Notes: generated by a model from the sequence alone, not told the origin. A stretch of 18,776 nt of DNA from JAAYBT01 sp964404395 (GCA_964404395.1 CAYOKA010000041.1:1-18776); one strand, 5' to 3'; positions 6,582 through 15,093 are shown, numbered from the stretch's first letter. Numbers and translations: made by a program.

Positions 6582-8141
6582 TTATTTTGCATATTCAATT
6601 GCCCTTGTCTCACGTATTACATTTACTTTAATTTGGCCGGGATACTCAAGTTCACTTTCAATTTGCTTGACTATTTCCCTGGCCTTTAACACCATTTCAT
6701 CATCAGACACATCTTCAGGTTTGACAATAATTCTTATTTCCCTGCCTGCTTGTATCGCATAGCACTTTTCTACTCCCGGGAAAGAATTTGCTATCTCTTC
6801 AAGCTTATCAATCCTCTTGATGTATGATTCAAGTGTCTCTCTTCTGGCACCTGGTCTCGCAGCTGATATAGAATCGGCGGCCTGCACTAGTATTGCAACT
6901 ATTGAGGTTGGCTCTATGTCGCCGTGATGTGAATGTATTGCATTGATTACATCATTTCCCTCTCTGTATTTCTTTGCAAGATCAGCACCTATCGTAACAT
7001 GTGATCCTTCAACTTCATGGTCAACAGCTTTACCTATGTCATGTAAAAGTCCTGCTCTCTTGGCAAGCATAACATCTGCACCGAGTTCGGCAGCCATAAT
7101 GCCGGCAAGGGTTGAAACTTCGATAGAATGATTTAGTACATTCTGACCATAACTTGTTCTAAATCTTAGCTTACCGAGCAATCGTATTATTTCAGGATGT
7201 AGTCCGATTACTCCCGTTTCGAATGCGGCACGGTCACCTTCCTGACGTATTGTGTTTTCAACTTCCTTCTTGGCTTTTTCTACCATTTCTTCAATCCTGG
7301 CAGGATGAATTCTTCCGTCAAGAATAAGCTTTTCCAGCGTTATCCTCGCGATTTCTCTCCTTATGGGATCAAATCCCGAAAGGATTACAGCTTCAGGAGT
7401 ATCATCAATAATGAGGTCAATTCCTGTAAGAGTCTCGAGAGTTCTAATATTCCTGCCTTCACGGCCTATTATACGGCCCTTCATTTCATCGTTAGGCAAT
7501 GGCACTACAGAAACTGTAGTTTCCGACACGTGGTCAGCTGCACATCTTTGTATCGCAGTCGCTACGATATCTCTTGCATTTTTATCCGATTCTTCTTTCG
7601 CTTTTGCTTCCAATTCCTTAACAAGTATCGCTAATTCATGTTTTACCTCATCCTCAACATTCCTGATGAGATACTGCTTTGCTTCTTCGATAGACAATCC
7701 TGAAATTCTTTCCAATTCAACGAGCTGCTGCTTTAGAAGTTCGTTGACTTTATCCTGAATTGCCTGTGCTTCTTTATTTTTTCTGTTTAGTGCTTCATCC
7801 TTCTGCTCCAGAGCTTCAACCTTTTTATCTAGGGATTCTTCTTTCTGGATCAAACGTCTCTCTTGTCTTTGAATTTCGTTTCTTCGTTCTTTGATTTCCC
7901 TGTCCAGTTCCATTCTGCTTCTGTGAATCTCTTCCTTCGCTTCAAGAAGAGTTTCTCTTTTCTTATTCTCGGCCCCCTTCAGAGCTTCATAAATAATTCT
8001 TTTTGATTCTTGCTCTGCGCTACCGATTTCAGCTTCTGCATCAATTTTCCTGCGGTTATATCCAATTCGGAACGATATAAACGAAGCAATCGCTGCTCCA
8101 ATTACAAGGCCAATTACAATTCCGACAGCCCATTCAAAAAT
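6582..8141 (-). CDS. rny: Ribonuclease Y
   Basis: Membrane-anchored endoribonuclease that starts mRNA decay in Firmicutes. Domain order is an N-terminal membrane helix, a long charged coiled coil, a KH domain (GRIIGREGRNIRTLETLTG) and an HD domain (LLHDIGKAVDHEVEGSH), ending IKVNVIRETRAIEYAK as in Bacillus. The start is unusual. AAGGAGG (8150-8156) stands 8 nt before an ATT at 8141, giving 519 aa against 520 in Bacillus. The only conventional in-frame start nearby is TTG at 8171, which lies upstream of the Shine-Dalgarno sequence and has none of its own; no ATG/GTG/TTG follows before the end of the membrane helix. Tandem promoters and a palindrome-rich leader lie upstream. Identity is certain; the start codon is an inference. 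Confidence 0.97.
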   Translation of the reverse strand: MFEWAVGIVIGLVIGAAIASFISFRIGYNRRKIDAEAEIGSAEQESKRIIYEALKGAENKKRETLLEAKEEIHRSRMELDREIKERRNEIQRQERRLIQKEESLDKKVEALEQKDEALNRKNKEAQAIQDKVNELLKQQLVELERISGLSIEEAKQYLIRNVEDEVKHELAILVKELEAKAKEESDKNARDIVATAIQRCAADHVSETTVSVVPLPNDEMKGRIIGREGRNIRTLETLTGIDLIIDDTPEAVILSGFDPIRREIARITLEKLILDGRIHPARIEEMVEKAKKEVENTIRQEGDRAAFETGVIGLHPEIIRLLGKLRFRTSYGQNVLNHSIEVSTLAGIMAAELGADVMLAKRAGLLHDIGKAVDHEVEGSHVTIGADLAKKYREGNDVINAIHSHHGDIEPTSIVAILVQAADSISAARPGARRETLESYIKRIDKLEEIANSFPGVEKCYAIQAGREIRIIVKPEDVSDDEMVLKAREIVKQIESELEYPGQIKVNVIRETRAIEYAK

Positions 8142-8177
8142 AACACACACCTCCTTGTATTCAGTTTTCAATGGTCA

Positions 8178-8239
8178 AGCCGGTCGCATGGGCGAGCAGT
8201 TGACTTTAGTCAACGACCAGCCCCAGTCAAAAACCGGCT
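8178..8239. repeat. 62-nt compound palindrome in the rny leader
   Basis: The element is bounded by AGCCGGT (8178-8184) and ACCGGCT (8233-8239), which are perfect complements. Inside is a nearly loopless palindrome, GTTGACT-TT-AGTCAAC (8199-8214), with partial pairing of GGGC and GCCC stretches between. It lies 22 nt upstream of the rny ribosome binding site and so is transcribed in the 5' leader. It resembles compact intergenic palindromes; a role in rny autoregulation (RNase Y cleaving its own leader) is speculative. Confidence 0.65.
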
Positions 8240-8250
8240 AATCATACATT

Positions 8251-8270
8251 CGGATGGCTCTCGCCATCCG
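8251..8270. repeat. Perfect 8-bp hairpin with a GAGA tetraloop near the rny 5' end
   Basis: CGGATGGC and GCCATCCG are exact complements around TCTC. Read as rny leader RNA the loop is GAGA, a stable GNRA tetraloop. It begins within a few nt of the start point predicted from the downstream promoter (-10 at 8273-8278), so it may form a 5'-terminal stabilising hairpin on the rny mRNA. Confidence 0.65.
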
Positions 8271-8272
8271 TT

Positions 8273-8321
8273 ATTATACGAAATATAAACTAATTGTAAA
8301 CTTATTTATTTTTTATGTCAA
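8273..8321 (-). promoter_or_regulatory. Two overlapping sigma-A promoters of rny
   Basis: P1 is TTGACA (8316-8321), 17 nt, TACAAT (8293-8298). P2 is TTTACA (8295-8300), 16 nt, TATAAT (8273-8278). The P2 -35 overlaps the P1 -10. P1 is near consensus in both boxes and P2 has a perfect -10. Together they suggest strong, constitutive rny transcription starting after folD; no folD terminator is visible. Confidence 0.75.
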
Positions 8322-8354
8322 GAAAAACACAATTCCCCTAAACAGAAAATACAA

Positions 8355-9200
8355 TCACCGGTGCATTACGGCAGTAATTGTGTTCTTCATCAGCATTGTT
8401 ATAGTCATTGGACCTACTCCACCGGGGACAGGAGTGATTGCTGATGCTATTTCGGAAGCGGTAGAGAATTCCACGTCCCCTACAAGCTTTCCATTCTCAA
8501 GTCTGTTCATTCCTACATCAATAACCACTGCTCCGGGCTTAATGAAGCTTCCTTTAATATATTCAGCTCTGCCAATAGCGGCGACAAGTATATCAGCTCT
8601 ACGGCATTCCCCCTGCAAATCAATGGTTCTGGAATGACATACCGTAACGGTTCCGTTTGCTGCCATCAAGAGCATAGCCATTGGCTTACCCACAATGTTG
8701 CTTCTTCCTATTACAACACATCTCTTCCCTTCCACAGGCATACCGCTCTCCTTTATGAGCTCCATTATCCCTGCAGGTGTGCAGGGCAGAAACATAGGAT
8801 TACCGTTCATAATACGGCCTGTATTTATTGGATGAAATGCATCTACATCTTTATCAGGATGGATTGCAGGAATAATTTTAGCCTCGTTTATATGTGAAGG
8901 CAAAGGTAGCTGAACCAAAATACCGCTTACCTTTGGGTCTTTGTTAAGATCATTGATTAGTGATAATAGTTCTTCCTCACATGTTTTCTCATCAAGCGTA
9001 TATGGATACGAAATAATACCAAGCTCCTCACAAGCCTTTTGCTTCCTTTTGACATATATTTGCGATGCAGGGTCATTTCCTACCAAAACCACTGCAAGTC
9101 CCGGAAATGTACCTTTCCTGTTTAATTCTTCAACCTGGCTCTTAAGCCGTTGCCTGATTTTTTTCGATAATTCGGTGCCACTAAGAATTTTTGCTCCCAT
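8355..9200 (-). CDS. folD: Bifunctional methylenetetrahydrofolate dehydrogenase / methenyl-THF cyclohydrolase
   Basis: Interconverts 5,10-methylene-, methenyl- and 10-formyl-tetrahydrofolate with NADP(H), supplying one-carbon units for purines, formyl-Met-tRNA and acetogenic routes. The 281-aa length is normal. The YxxxK active-site pair is Tyr49 and Lys53 in YVKRKQKAC; VQLPLP (96-101) and Asp120 in DVDAF line the folate pocket. The nucleotide-binding motif GRSNIVGKP is at 165-173, and PVPGGVGPMT is near the C-terminus. The ATG at 9200 follows AAGGAAGG. An extended -10 (9234-9242) precedes it, and rny follows after about 180 nt with its own promoters. Confidence 0.97.
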   Translation of the reverse strand: MGAKILSGTELSKKIRQRLKSQVEELNRKGTFPGLAVVLVGNDPASQIYVKRKQKACEELGIISYPYTLDEKTCEEELLSLINDLNKDPKVSGILVQLPLPSHINEAKIIPAIHPDKDVDAFHPINTGRIMNGNPMFLPCTPAGIMELIKESGMPVEGKRCVVIGRSNIVGKPMAMLLMAANGTVTVCHSRTIDLQGECRRADILVAAIGRAEYIKGSFIKPGAVVIDVGMNRLENGKLVGDVEFSTASEIASAITPVPGGVGPMTITMLMKNTITAVMHR

Positions 9201-9233
9201 CTATAACCTTCCTTCCATATCTCCATTTTTTAT

Positions 9234-9242
9234 ATTCTACCA
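9234..9242 (-). promoter_or_regulatory. Extended -10 promoter candidate for folD
   Basis: The minus strand reads TGGTAGAAT, an extended -10 (TGn plus TAGAAT), about 35 nt before the folD start. No good -35 is seen at 17 nt. Transcription from the upstream TPR gene could also reach folD, since no terminator is apparent. Confidence 0.4.
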
Positions 9243-9288
9243 TTTTTTTTATGTAATTTTACCGTTTCTGCAAATTTATTAGGCAAAG

Positions 9289-10074
9289 CTATGAAATTAG
9301 CTGTGTAAATCCTTTTTTATCTTGCATTCCGGAAAAAATATCATTATTCTTTATTTCATTACGTAGCTCCCCATTAAGCTCAATAGCCTTTTGCAGATTT
9401 TCAATCGAAATGTCATAGCGTCCCAGCATAGCATATATAGACGCCAGACTATAATATATTTCGCCATCGGAGGGCTTAATCCTCAGCGCCGACTTATATG
9501 CTTCTATTGCGTCATCATATTGACGCATTTCAGTAAGGGCTGCACCAAGATAATAATGTATTTCCAACACCTCTGGATTGATATCCAGTGCATTACTGTA
9601 TGCTTGTGCAGCTTCTGCATATCTGCCGCCTTCATAAAGACACATTCCTAAATTGAAGTACAGACTGGAACTGCCATTACTCCTTTTTATCCCCTCTTCA
9701 TAGATTTTCAATGCTTCTTCGTGTTTACCCGATTCTATCAGCGCCCTTCCCCGTTCTTCAAGGGCCTTTATACTATCGGGGTTAGGATTATGCGACAAAA
9801 GCCCGACTTCTTTAACCCTAGAAATCATTTTTCTATAATCAAATATAACAAATATGATAGGTGGCAGCAATCCCAACAGTAAAAAAACCAATTCTATGTA
9901 CTGTTCCACTTCAACATTATTGATAAAACTAAGAAGAGCCAAAACAAAGGCAAAAATCTGCGCGCATATGGGAATCAGCATTAAAAAGCTTTTTCCCCTG
10001 AATAGCCGATAGAAAGAATATACGAGTAAAAAGAGCATCAGCACAATTATAAAACCATTGATAATCGTTATAAT
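9289..10074 (-). CDS. Membrane-anchored tetratricopeptide repeat protein
   Basis: No specific function is recognised. The N-terminal part has three hydrophobic segments within about the first 80 residues. A cytoplasmic array of about four TPR units follows, with typical W/Y-G-A-P pattern residues (SLYFNLGMCLYEGGRYAEAA, EIHYYLGAALTEMRQYDDAI, EIYYSLASIYAMLGRYDISI), pointing to a protein-interaction scaffold. The start is uncertain. AGGAGGG (10078-10084) lies 33 nt before the first conventional codon (GTG, 10044), but 4 nt before ATT (10074) and 7 nt before ATA (10071). The upstream start would complete the first membrane helix (ITIINGFIIVLMLFLLVYSF). It lies 20 nt after the spoIIIE stop and is probably in the same transcript. 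Confidence 0.8.
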   Translation of the reverse strand: MITIINGFIIVLMLFLLVYSFYRLFRGKSFLMLIPICAQIFAFVLALLSFINNVEVEQYIELVFLLLGLLPPIIFVIFDYRKMISRVKEVGLLSHNPNPDSIKALEERGRALIESGKHEEALKIYEEGIKRSNGSSSLYFNLGMCLYEGGRYAEAAQAYSNALDINPEVLEIHYYLGAALTEMRQYDDAIEAYKSALRIKPSDGEIYYSLASIYAMLGRYDISIENLQKAIELNGELRNEIKNNDIFSGMQDKKGFTQLIS

Positions 10075-10094
10075 GATCCCTCCTGGCCAATATA

Positions 10095-12455
10095 CTATTC
10101 TTTATCCATCATTTGCATCTCCTGCAGCTGCTGCTTTGAAATAAGCACCTGTCTTGGTTTGCTGCCTTCGAATCCACCCACTATACCTCTAGCTTCCATC
10201 TGGTCAACGATTCTCGCAGCCCTGGCATAGCCTACTCTGAACTTACGTTGAATGAATGAAACAGAAGCCTGACCAGCCTCCACCACCATTTCAATTGCAT
10301 TTGACAGCAATTCGTCATGATCATCTTCAGCATTGACTATTGAAGAGCCGTCATTGTTTATTTCCTCTATTATGTCGTCATCGTATGTTGCATCTCCTTG
10401 TATCTTCACAAATTCGACTACTTTTTCGACCTCAGCATCAGTAATATTTGCACCTTGCACTCTAACCGCCTTATTTCTTCCGGTCGGATGCAGAAGCATA
10501 TCTCCTTTTCCAAGAAGCTTTTCAGCACCTGCCATGTCGAGTATAGTTCTCGAATCAACCTGTGAGGAAACAGCAAAGGATATCCTTGATGGGATATTTG
10601 CCTTTATTACGCCTGTAATAACATCCACGGAGGGCCTCTGTGTTGCTATTACCAGATGCATTCCAGCCGCTCTTGCCATCTGTGCCAGCCTACATATGGC
10701 ATCCTCAACATCATTTGGAGCCACCATCATCAAATCTGAAAGTTCGTCAATAATAATAAGAATCTGCGGCAATATTGGAGACTCGCCTGTCTTCAACATC
10801 AAATCATTGTATCCTTTTATGTCTCTCACGGCCTTGTCCGCAAAGAGTTTATAACGATTGACCATCTCCTGAACAGCCCAATTCAACGCTCCCGAAGCTT
10901 TTTTAGGCTCTGTTACAACAGGTATTAGTAAATGTGGTATGCTATTATAAACACCAAGCTCCACTACCTTCGGATCGATCATCAGCAGCTTAACCTCTTC
11001 CGGCGATGCTTTATATAATATACTGACAATCAGGCTGTTTATGCATACACTCTTTCCGGATCCTGTCGCACCGGCTATTAGTAAATGTGGCATTCTTGCT
11101 ATATCCACGATAACGGTCTCTCCGGATATATCCTTTCCTAATGCAAAAGCAAGCTTGGATGGATGTTGTATAAACTCCTTTGATTCCAAAACATCTCTAA
11201 GACGAACCATGTTTGTTTCTCTATTGGGCACTTCAATTCCAATAGCAGCTTTACCTGGAATAGGCGCTTCAATTCGAATGCCGGGGGCGGCAAGATTTAA
11301 GGCAATATCATCGGATAGGTTTACGATCTTGCTTACCTTTACGCCGGCACTTGGCTGAAGCTCATATCGTGTGACTGTCGGTCCCCTGGTGACATTAATA
11401 ACCTTTGCAGACACACCAAAGCTATTCAATGTCTCCTCCAGCTTCTTTGCGCCTTCAAGCACCTGATTTCTATAGCTCTTTGCATTCACACCTATATCAA
11501 CATCCTCAATGAGCAGCTCATAAGGAGGAAATTTATATTTTTCAGGCATCCTGTTCCTTTGAACAGGTCCCTTAATAATAATTTCCTGTAAACCGGGCTC
11601 ACTCTTCTTCTCCTTGGGCTTAGCAGTGGATCTGTATTTTTTCTCTTCTTCTTTCTTTAAATCGCTAATAACCAGATCTATCGGCGTTTCTTCTTCGATC
11701 TCTTTTTCTTTTTTCTTTAGCTCTCTGGTGGTTTTTTCTATCCTAAAATCAATTACTTTTGGTTTTTTATCAAAACGCAGTATCATCTCTTCTCCATCAT
11801 CAACTATAGATGGCTGCATGTAATCATCCTCATCCGCCTTATTCACCTTTTTCTTATCCTTTTCATCCGATACCCTTCGAACCACAAGGTTTCGCAAATT
11901 CTTAATAAAATCCGAAATGGACGAGTTTGTCAATAACATGATTACGACTAAGGCCAAAGCAGTCAAAATTATAAATGTGCCAAGAACACGAAATGTAATA
12001 AGAAACGGCAAGCTAATAAGCCCTCCCAGAATTCCTCCTCCAATTAAAGCATTCCCATCAACATAAAACCTTTTCAAAGCCATTATCGGCTTTAATCCTT
12101 TATAGTATTCCAGTCTGTAGTTGCCTGCCTGAATCATAGCTGAAACCAACAAGAATAATAAGAAAATATAGAGAGCTTTGTTTTTTAAATTAATCTTCTC
12201 ATGTCCGAATATTAGAGCAGCCGCATAAAGTATGATAACCGGCGGTATTAGAAATGCAGGCACACCAAATAGGCCAAGTAAAACCTCGCGTATGAATGTG
12301 CCGAATACCCCAATTGAATCCTTCACATAAAAGCTTAAAAGTATGAGAATTCCTAAAGCTAACACAAAAATACCCTTAATTTCATTTATGTGAGTGTTTT
12401 GTGTCCTCTTTTTTTTTGCTGTTGCTTTTTTCTTTTGTACTGTCTTCCCTTTCAA
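10095..12455 (-). CDS. spoIIIE: SpoIIIE/FtsK-type DNA translocase
   Basis: Septal hexameric ATPase that pumps DNA, clearing chromosome from closing septa and, in spore formers, moving it into the forespore. The 786-aa product has a basic N-terminus, about four membrane helices (residues ~25-180) and a charged Lys/Glu linker (~200-300). A motor domain follows, with Walker A GATGSGKS near 462-469, Walker B IIIDELSDLM and the ATQRPSVDVITGVIKANIP segment. The C-terminal gamma winged-helix domain (SVSFIQRKFRVGYARAARIV) reads polar DNA motifs. The start is taken as TTG at 12455, 5 nt after GGGGGTG; a TTG at 12479 lies upstream of that site and is rejected. It has its own extended -10 promoter. In Bacillus spoIIIE follows tepA-ylzJ; here a chemoreceptor intervenes. 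Confidence 0.95.
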   Translation of the reverse strand: MKGKTVQKKKATAKKKRTQNTHINEIKGIFVLALGILILLSFYVKDSIGVFGTFIREVLLGLFGVPAFLIPPVIILYAAALIFGHEKINLKNKALYIFLLFLLVSAMIQAGNYRLEYYKGLKPIMALKRFYVDGNALIGGGILGGLISLPFLITFRVLGTFIILTALALVVIMLLTNSSISDFIKNLRNLVVRRVSDEKDKKKVNKADEDDYMQPSIVDDGEEMILRFDKKPKVIDFRIEKTTRELKKKEKEIEEETPIDLVISDLKKEEEKKYRSTAKPKEKKSEPGLQEIIIKGPVQRNRMPEKYKFPPYELLIEDVDIGVNAKSYRNQVLEGAKKLEETLNSFGVSAKVINVTRGPTVTRYELQPSAGVKVSKIVNLSDDIALNLAAPGIRIEAPIPGKAAIGIEVPNRETNMVRLRDVLESKEFIQHPSKLAFALGKDISGETVIVDIARMPHLLIAGATGSGKSVCINSLIVSILYKASPEEVKLLMIDPKVVELGVYNSIPHLLIPVVTEPKKASGALNWAVQEMVNRYKLFADKAVRDIKGYNDLMLKTGESPILPQILIIIDELSDLMMVAPNDVEDAICRLAQMARAAGMHLVIATQRPSVDVITGVIKANIPSRISFAVSSQVDSRTILDMAGAEKLLGKGDMLLHPTGRNKAVRVQGANITDAEVEKVVEFVKIQGDATYDDDIIEEINNDGSSIVNAEDDHDELLSNAIEMVVEAGQASVSFIQRKFRVGYARAARIVDQMEARGIVGGFEGSKPRQVLISKQQLQEMQMMDKE

Positions 12456-12492
12456 CTTTTCACCCCCGGATTTATGCAAACTTCCATTTCAC

Positions 12493-12501
12493 ATTATACC
12501 A
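12493..12501 (-). promoter_or_regulatory. Extended -10 promoter of spoIIIE
   Basis: The minus strand reads TGGTATAAT, a perfect -10 with the TGn extension, giving a leader of about 30 nt. No clear -35 is seen, which extended -10 promoters can tolerate. The remaining gap up to the chemoreceptor (12502-12721) holds no recognised promoter for that gene and no terminator. Confidence 0.6.
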
Positions 12502-12721
12502 TAATTTTTCACCCAAAGCTTTCCTTTTCCCTGAGCTTACAAAGGAGTCTTTGAATGATGGATGGTGCGATAACTATTGTCCCCTTTTGTCATATAATAA
12601 TAAAATTATGTAGCTTTAAAGAAGGAAATAGATAACTTATGTCTAATTATACTAATGAACAGTCCTAATAGAATGATGCTTATATTTTAACAAAAGACAT
12701 ATCAGAGAAAGCAGGTGCTAT

Positions 12722-14845
12722 ATGAAAAAGTTATTTACTTCAATTAAAGTTTTTTTGATCAAGCTTTTATCAAGAGTAGGAGCATACATTAAGCGCATTG
12801 GAGATTTTAGGAAAATAAAAACGAAGCTTATCGTAGCATTTTTGGTCCCGATTATTCTTATTGTTGTTCAAGGCTCGATTACTTATTTCAACTCCACAGG
12901 TACCGCGCGCGAAAACGCCATTCAGTCCTCAAGTATAGCCTTAGATAACAGCGGTAAGTATCTCGAGGTTGTATTTGAAACAGTTGAAAACCTTTCTGGT
13001 CAACTCTTTAGCAATTCAGATATTCAAACCCTTTTAGGTAACAATTTCCGAGTGGACGATATTATGGGAAAAATAGATATTAAGAAAAAGGCTGAAAACT
13101 ACGTAATAAATGTATCGGTTTTTAGCCCCGCAGTCGAGAACATCACAATCATTCCTGCTGATGAAAATGTATACCCCATTACAAGTAAAATAAGCACAAG
13201 CGCATCATTAGGTCAATTACAGGATACCGAATCCTACAAGCTTCTAGAGTCTACTAACGTTAATGGCGCTTGGTTTGGCAGTCACAAAGAGCTGGATGAG
13301 CTTAATAAGACAAATAACAATTATTATAGTCTTACATATATGCGGCTAATACCGGATCTTTCAACAATGAAAATAATTGGAATGATACTTATCGATGTCA
13401 AGCCTAGTGTTATTTCAGAATTGTCGGAAGGAATAATGCTATCTGAACAACAGCAAATCCATCTCATATCACCTGACGGAAGGATTATTACAAATGGTGT
13501 CGATAGCACCGAAACAAGTGCTATAACAGAACAGGAATTCTATAAAAACATTGTTTCTTCAGAGAATAAATCCGGTTACGAGAGTATAGTTTATGATGGG
13601 ACAAAATTTCTTATGACCTACGCCAAGATTGCCGACTCCGGAAATATTTTAATAGGCTTTATCCCGGAGAACGAATTGAATGCCGCATCCAGAAACGTTG
13701 TTATTAATACGATTGTGTTCATTCTGATTGCAGTGTTGATTGCTTTTGCAGTAGGAATTACTATCTCAAACAGTATGAGCAGAACTATAGACCGTATTAT
13801 TGATGCATCTGGTAAGGCAGCCTTAGGAGATTTGTCCGTTTCGTTTAAATCAAGGAGAAAGGATGAACTGGGGATCCTAACAAAAAGCGTTAATTCAATG
13901 ATTGGAAACATGCGAGCACTTATTGAACAGACAATGGGTGTGTCAGAAAAAGTTTCAAAGTCAGCGATTGTTGTCTCCTCAACATCTGATCAAGTCTCTG
14001 CCGTATCACATGATATTTCAAAAGCGATACAGGAAATAGCGCAGGGAGCTTCAGCACAAGCCTCGGATGCTGAGCAGTGTGTCGAAAAGATTAGTTTGCT
14101 TGCTGAGAACATAAATTATGTAGCTGATAATGCAAAATCGATCGAGAAACTAACCCATGATACTATGTCTGAAACTCAGAACGGGCTGTCGGCTGTAACC
14201 GACCTTGATGTAAAGGCCGGCAGAACTACAGCTATATCTAAAGAAATAATGGAGAATATTAAAGAGCTGGAATTACACTCAAAATCAATCGGAAATATTA
14301 CTAAAGTAATCAGCAGTATTGCAGACCAGACCAACCTACTGTCACTTAATGCAGCCATAGAGGCTGCCACAGCTGGCGATGCAGGCAAGGGCTTTGCTGT
14401 CGTTGCAGATGAAGTGCGTAAGCTTGCGGATCAATCCATGGAATCAGCACGCGAAATTTCCAATATTATTAAGAATACTCAAGAGCAAACCGAAAAAGCT
14501 GTTGAAAAGACCGCCGATACAGAAGCGATATTATTGTCGCAGAATGAAGCAGTGCAAAGTACTATACAAATATTCAAACGCATTATGAGCTCTATGGAAA
14601 ACCTCTCTGTGCAGGTGGATCAGATTATATTAAGAATTTCAGAGATGGAAAAAAACAAAGAACAGGCAATTAATTCTATTCAAAACATTTCAGCTGTATC
14701 TGAGGAAACGGCTGCTTCATCTGAGGAGGTAACCGCTTCGACTCAGGAACAGGCTTCGGCTATTGAAGAATTATCACGTTTCGCAGAGGAGCTAAGGGAA
14801 TCTTCAAGTGAGCTGCAAAGCTCTATAGAAAGATTTACTCTCTGA
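12722..14845 (+). CDS. Methyl-accepting chemotaxis protein with extracellular sensor domain
   Basis: Transmembrane chemoreceptor that passes ligand signals to CheA/CheW and so to the flagellar motor. The 707-aa product has a basic cytoplasmic head (1-35), TM1 (36-56), an extracellular sensor of about 270 residues (Cache-like by size and by DGRIITNG and GTKFLMTYAKI), TM2 (~325-348), a HAMP domain (~347-400) and a long helical signalling domain. The hairpin tip IADQTNLLSLNAAIEAAT to VVADEVRKLADQS (533-571) is canonical, with small changes (EAATAGD for EAARAGE). There is no C-terminal pentapeptide. The ATG at 12722 follows GCAGGTG. It is the only large plus-strand gene here, divergent from spoIIIE and convergent with ylzJ. 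The ligand is unknown. Confidence 0.93.
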   Translation: MKKLFTSIKVFLIKLLSRVGAYIKRIGDFRKIKTKLIVAFLVPIILIVVQGSITYFNSTGTARENAIQSSSIALDNSGKYLEVVFETVENLSGQLFSNSDIQTLLGNNFRVDDIMGKIDIKKKAENYVINVSVFSPAVENITIIPADENVYPITSKISTSASLGQLQDTESYKLLESTNVNGAWFGSHKELDELNKTNNNYYSLTYMRLIPDLSTMKIIGMILIDVKPSVISELSEGIMLSEQQQIHLISPDGRIITNGVDSTETSAITEQEFYKNIVSSENKSGYESIVYDGTKFLMTYAKIADSGNILIGFIPENELNAASRNVVINTIVFILIAVLIAFAVGITISNSMSRTIDRIIDASGKAALGDLSVSFKSRRKDELGILTKSVNSMIGNMRALIEQTMGVSEKVSKSAIVVSSTSDQVSAVSHDISKAIQEIAQGASAQASDAEQCVEKISLLAENINYVADNAKSIEKLTHDTMSETQNGLSAVTDLDVKAGRTTAISKEIMENIKELELHSKSIGNITKVISSIADQTNLLSLNAAIEAATAGDAGKGFAVVADEVRKLADQSMESAREISNIIKNTQEQTEKAVEKTADTEAILLSQNEAVQSTIQIFKRIMSSMENLSVQVDQIILRISEMEKNKEQAINSIQNISAVSEETAASSEEVTASTQEQASAIEELSRFAEELRESSSELQSSIERFTL

Positions 14846-14868
14846 TTAGGGGCAGTGCTCTGGCACAA

Positions 14869-15093
14869 CTATTTCAGCTCTTCTCTGCTGACCTGATTTC
14901 CGGGTTGAAAGGCGGGATTCAAAAAAGAGCTGGGGCAAGTGCTTAACAATTGAGTAATTATATATTGATTATCCTGCATAAGCGACACTATTACTTTTTC
15001 TCCGCGATATTCAGCTACTGAATATCGTGGTTTTGTTTTGTTGAAAGATTCTTGAAACACAACTTCTGCAGGTACAATGGTATACAGAATCAT
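14869..15093 (-). CDS. ylzJ: YlzJ-like small protein
   Basis: A 74-aa protein of unknown function in the YlzJ family. It begins MILYTIVPAEVVFQE, the characteristic family start, and has PRYSVAEYRGEKVIVSLMQD in the middle. The ATG at 15093 overlaps the tepA stop (ATGA), so translation is coupled. GGGGGTGG just inside tepA can serve as ribosome binding site. An upstream TTG at 15114 would extend it but disagrees with the family start. The tepA-ylzJ pair is conserved next to spoIIIE in Bacillus. It ends 23 nt from the convergent chemoreceptor stop, and no terminator is visible between them. Confidence 0.85.
   Translation of the reverse strand: MILYTIVPAEVVFQESFNKTKPRYSVAEYRGEKVIVSLMQDNQYIITQLLSTCPSSFLNPAFQPGNQVSREELK

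Noticed and set aside
12555..12635. 26-codon plus-strand ORF (MMDGAITIVPF...) with AAAGGAG 7 nt upstream of its ATG, before the chemoreceptor
   Set aside because: The ribosome binding site is good, but no promoter, family or conserved feature supports it; it could be chance in a 240-nt gap. A leader peptide for the chemoreceptor cannot be excluded.
14846..14868. Bidirectional terminator between the chemoreceptor and ylzJ
   Set aside because: Only a 4-bp stem (GTGC / GCAC) without a T-tract is present.
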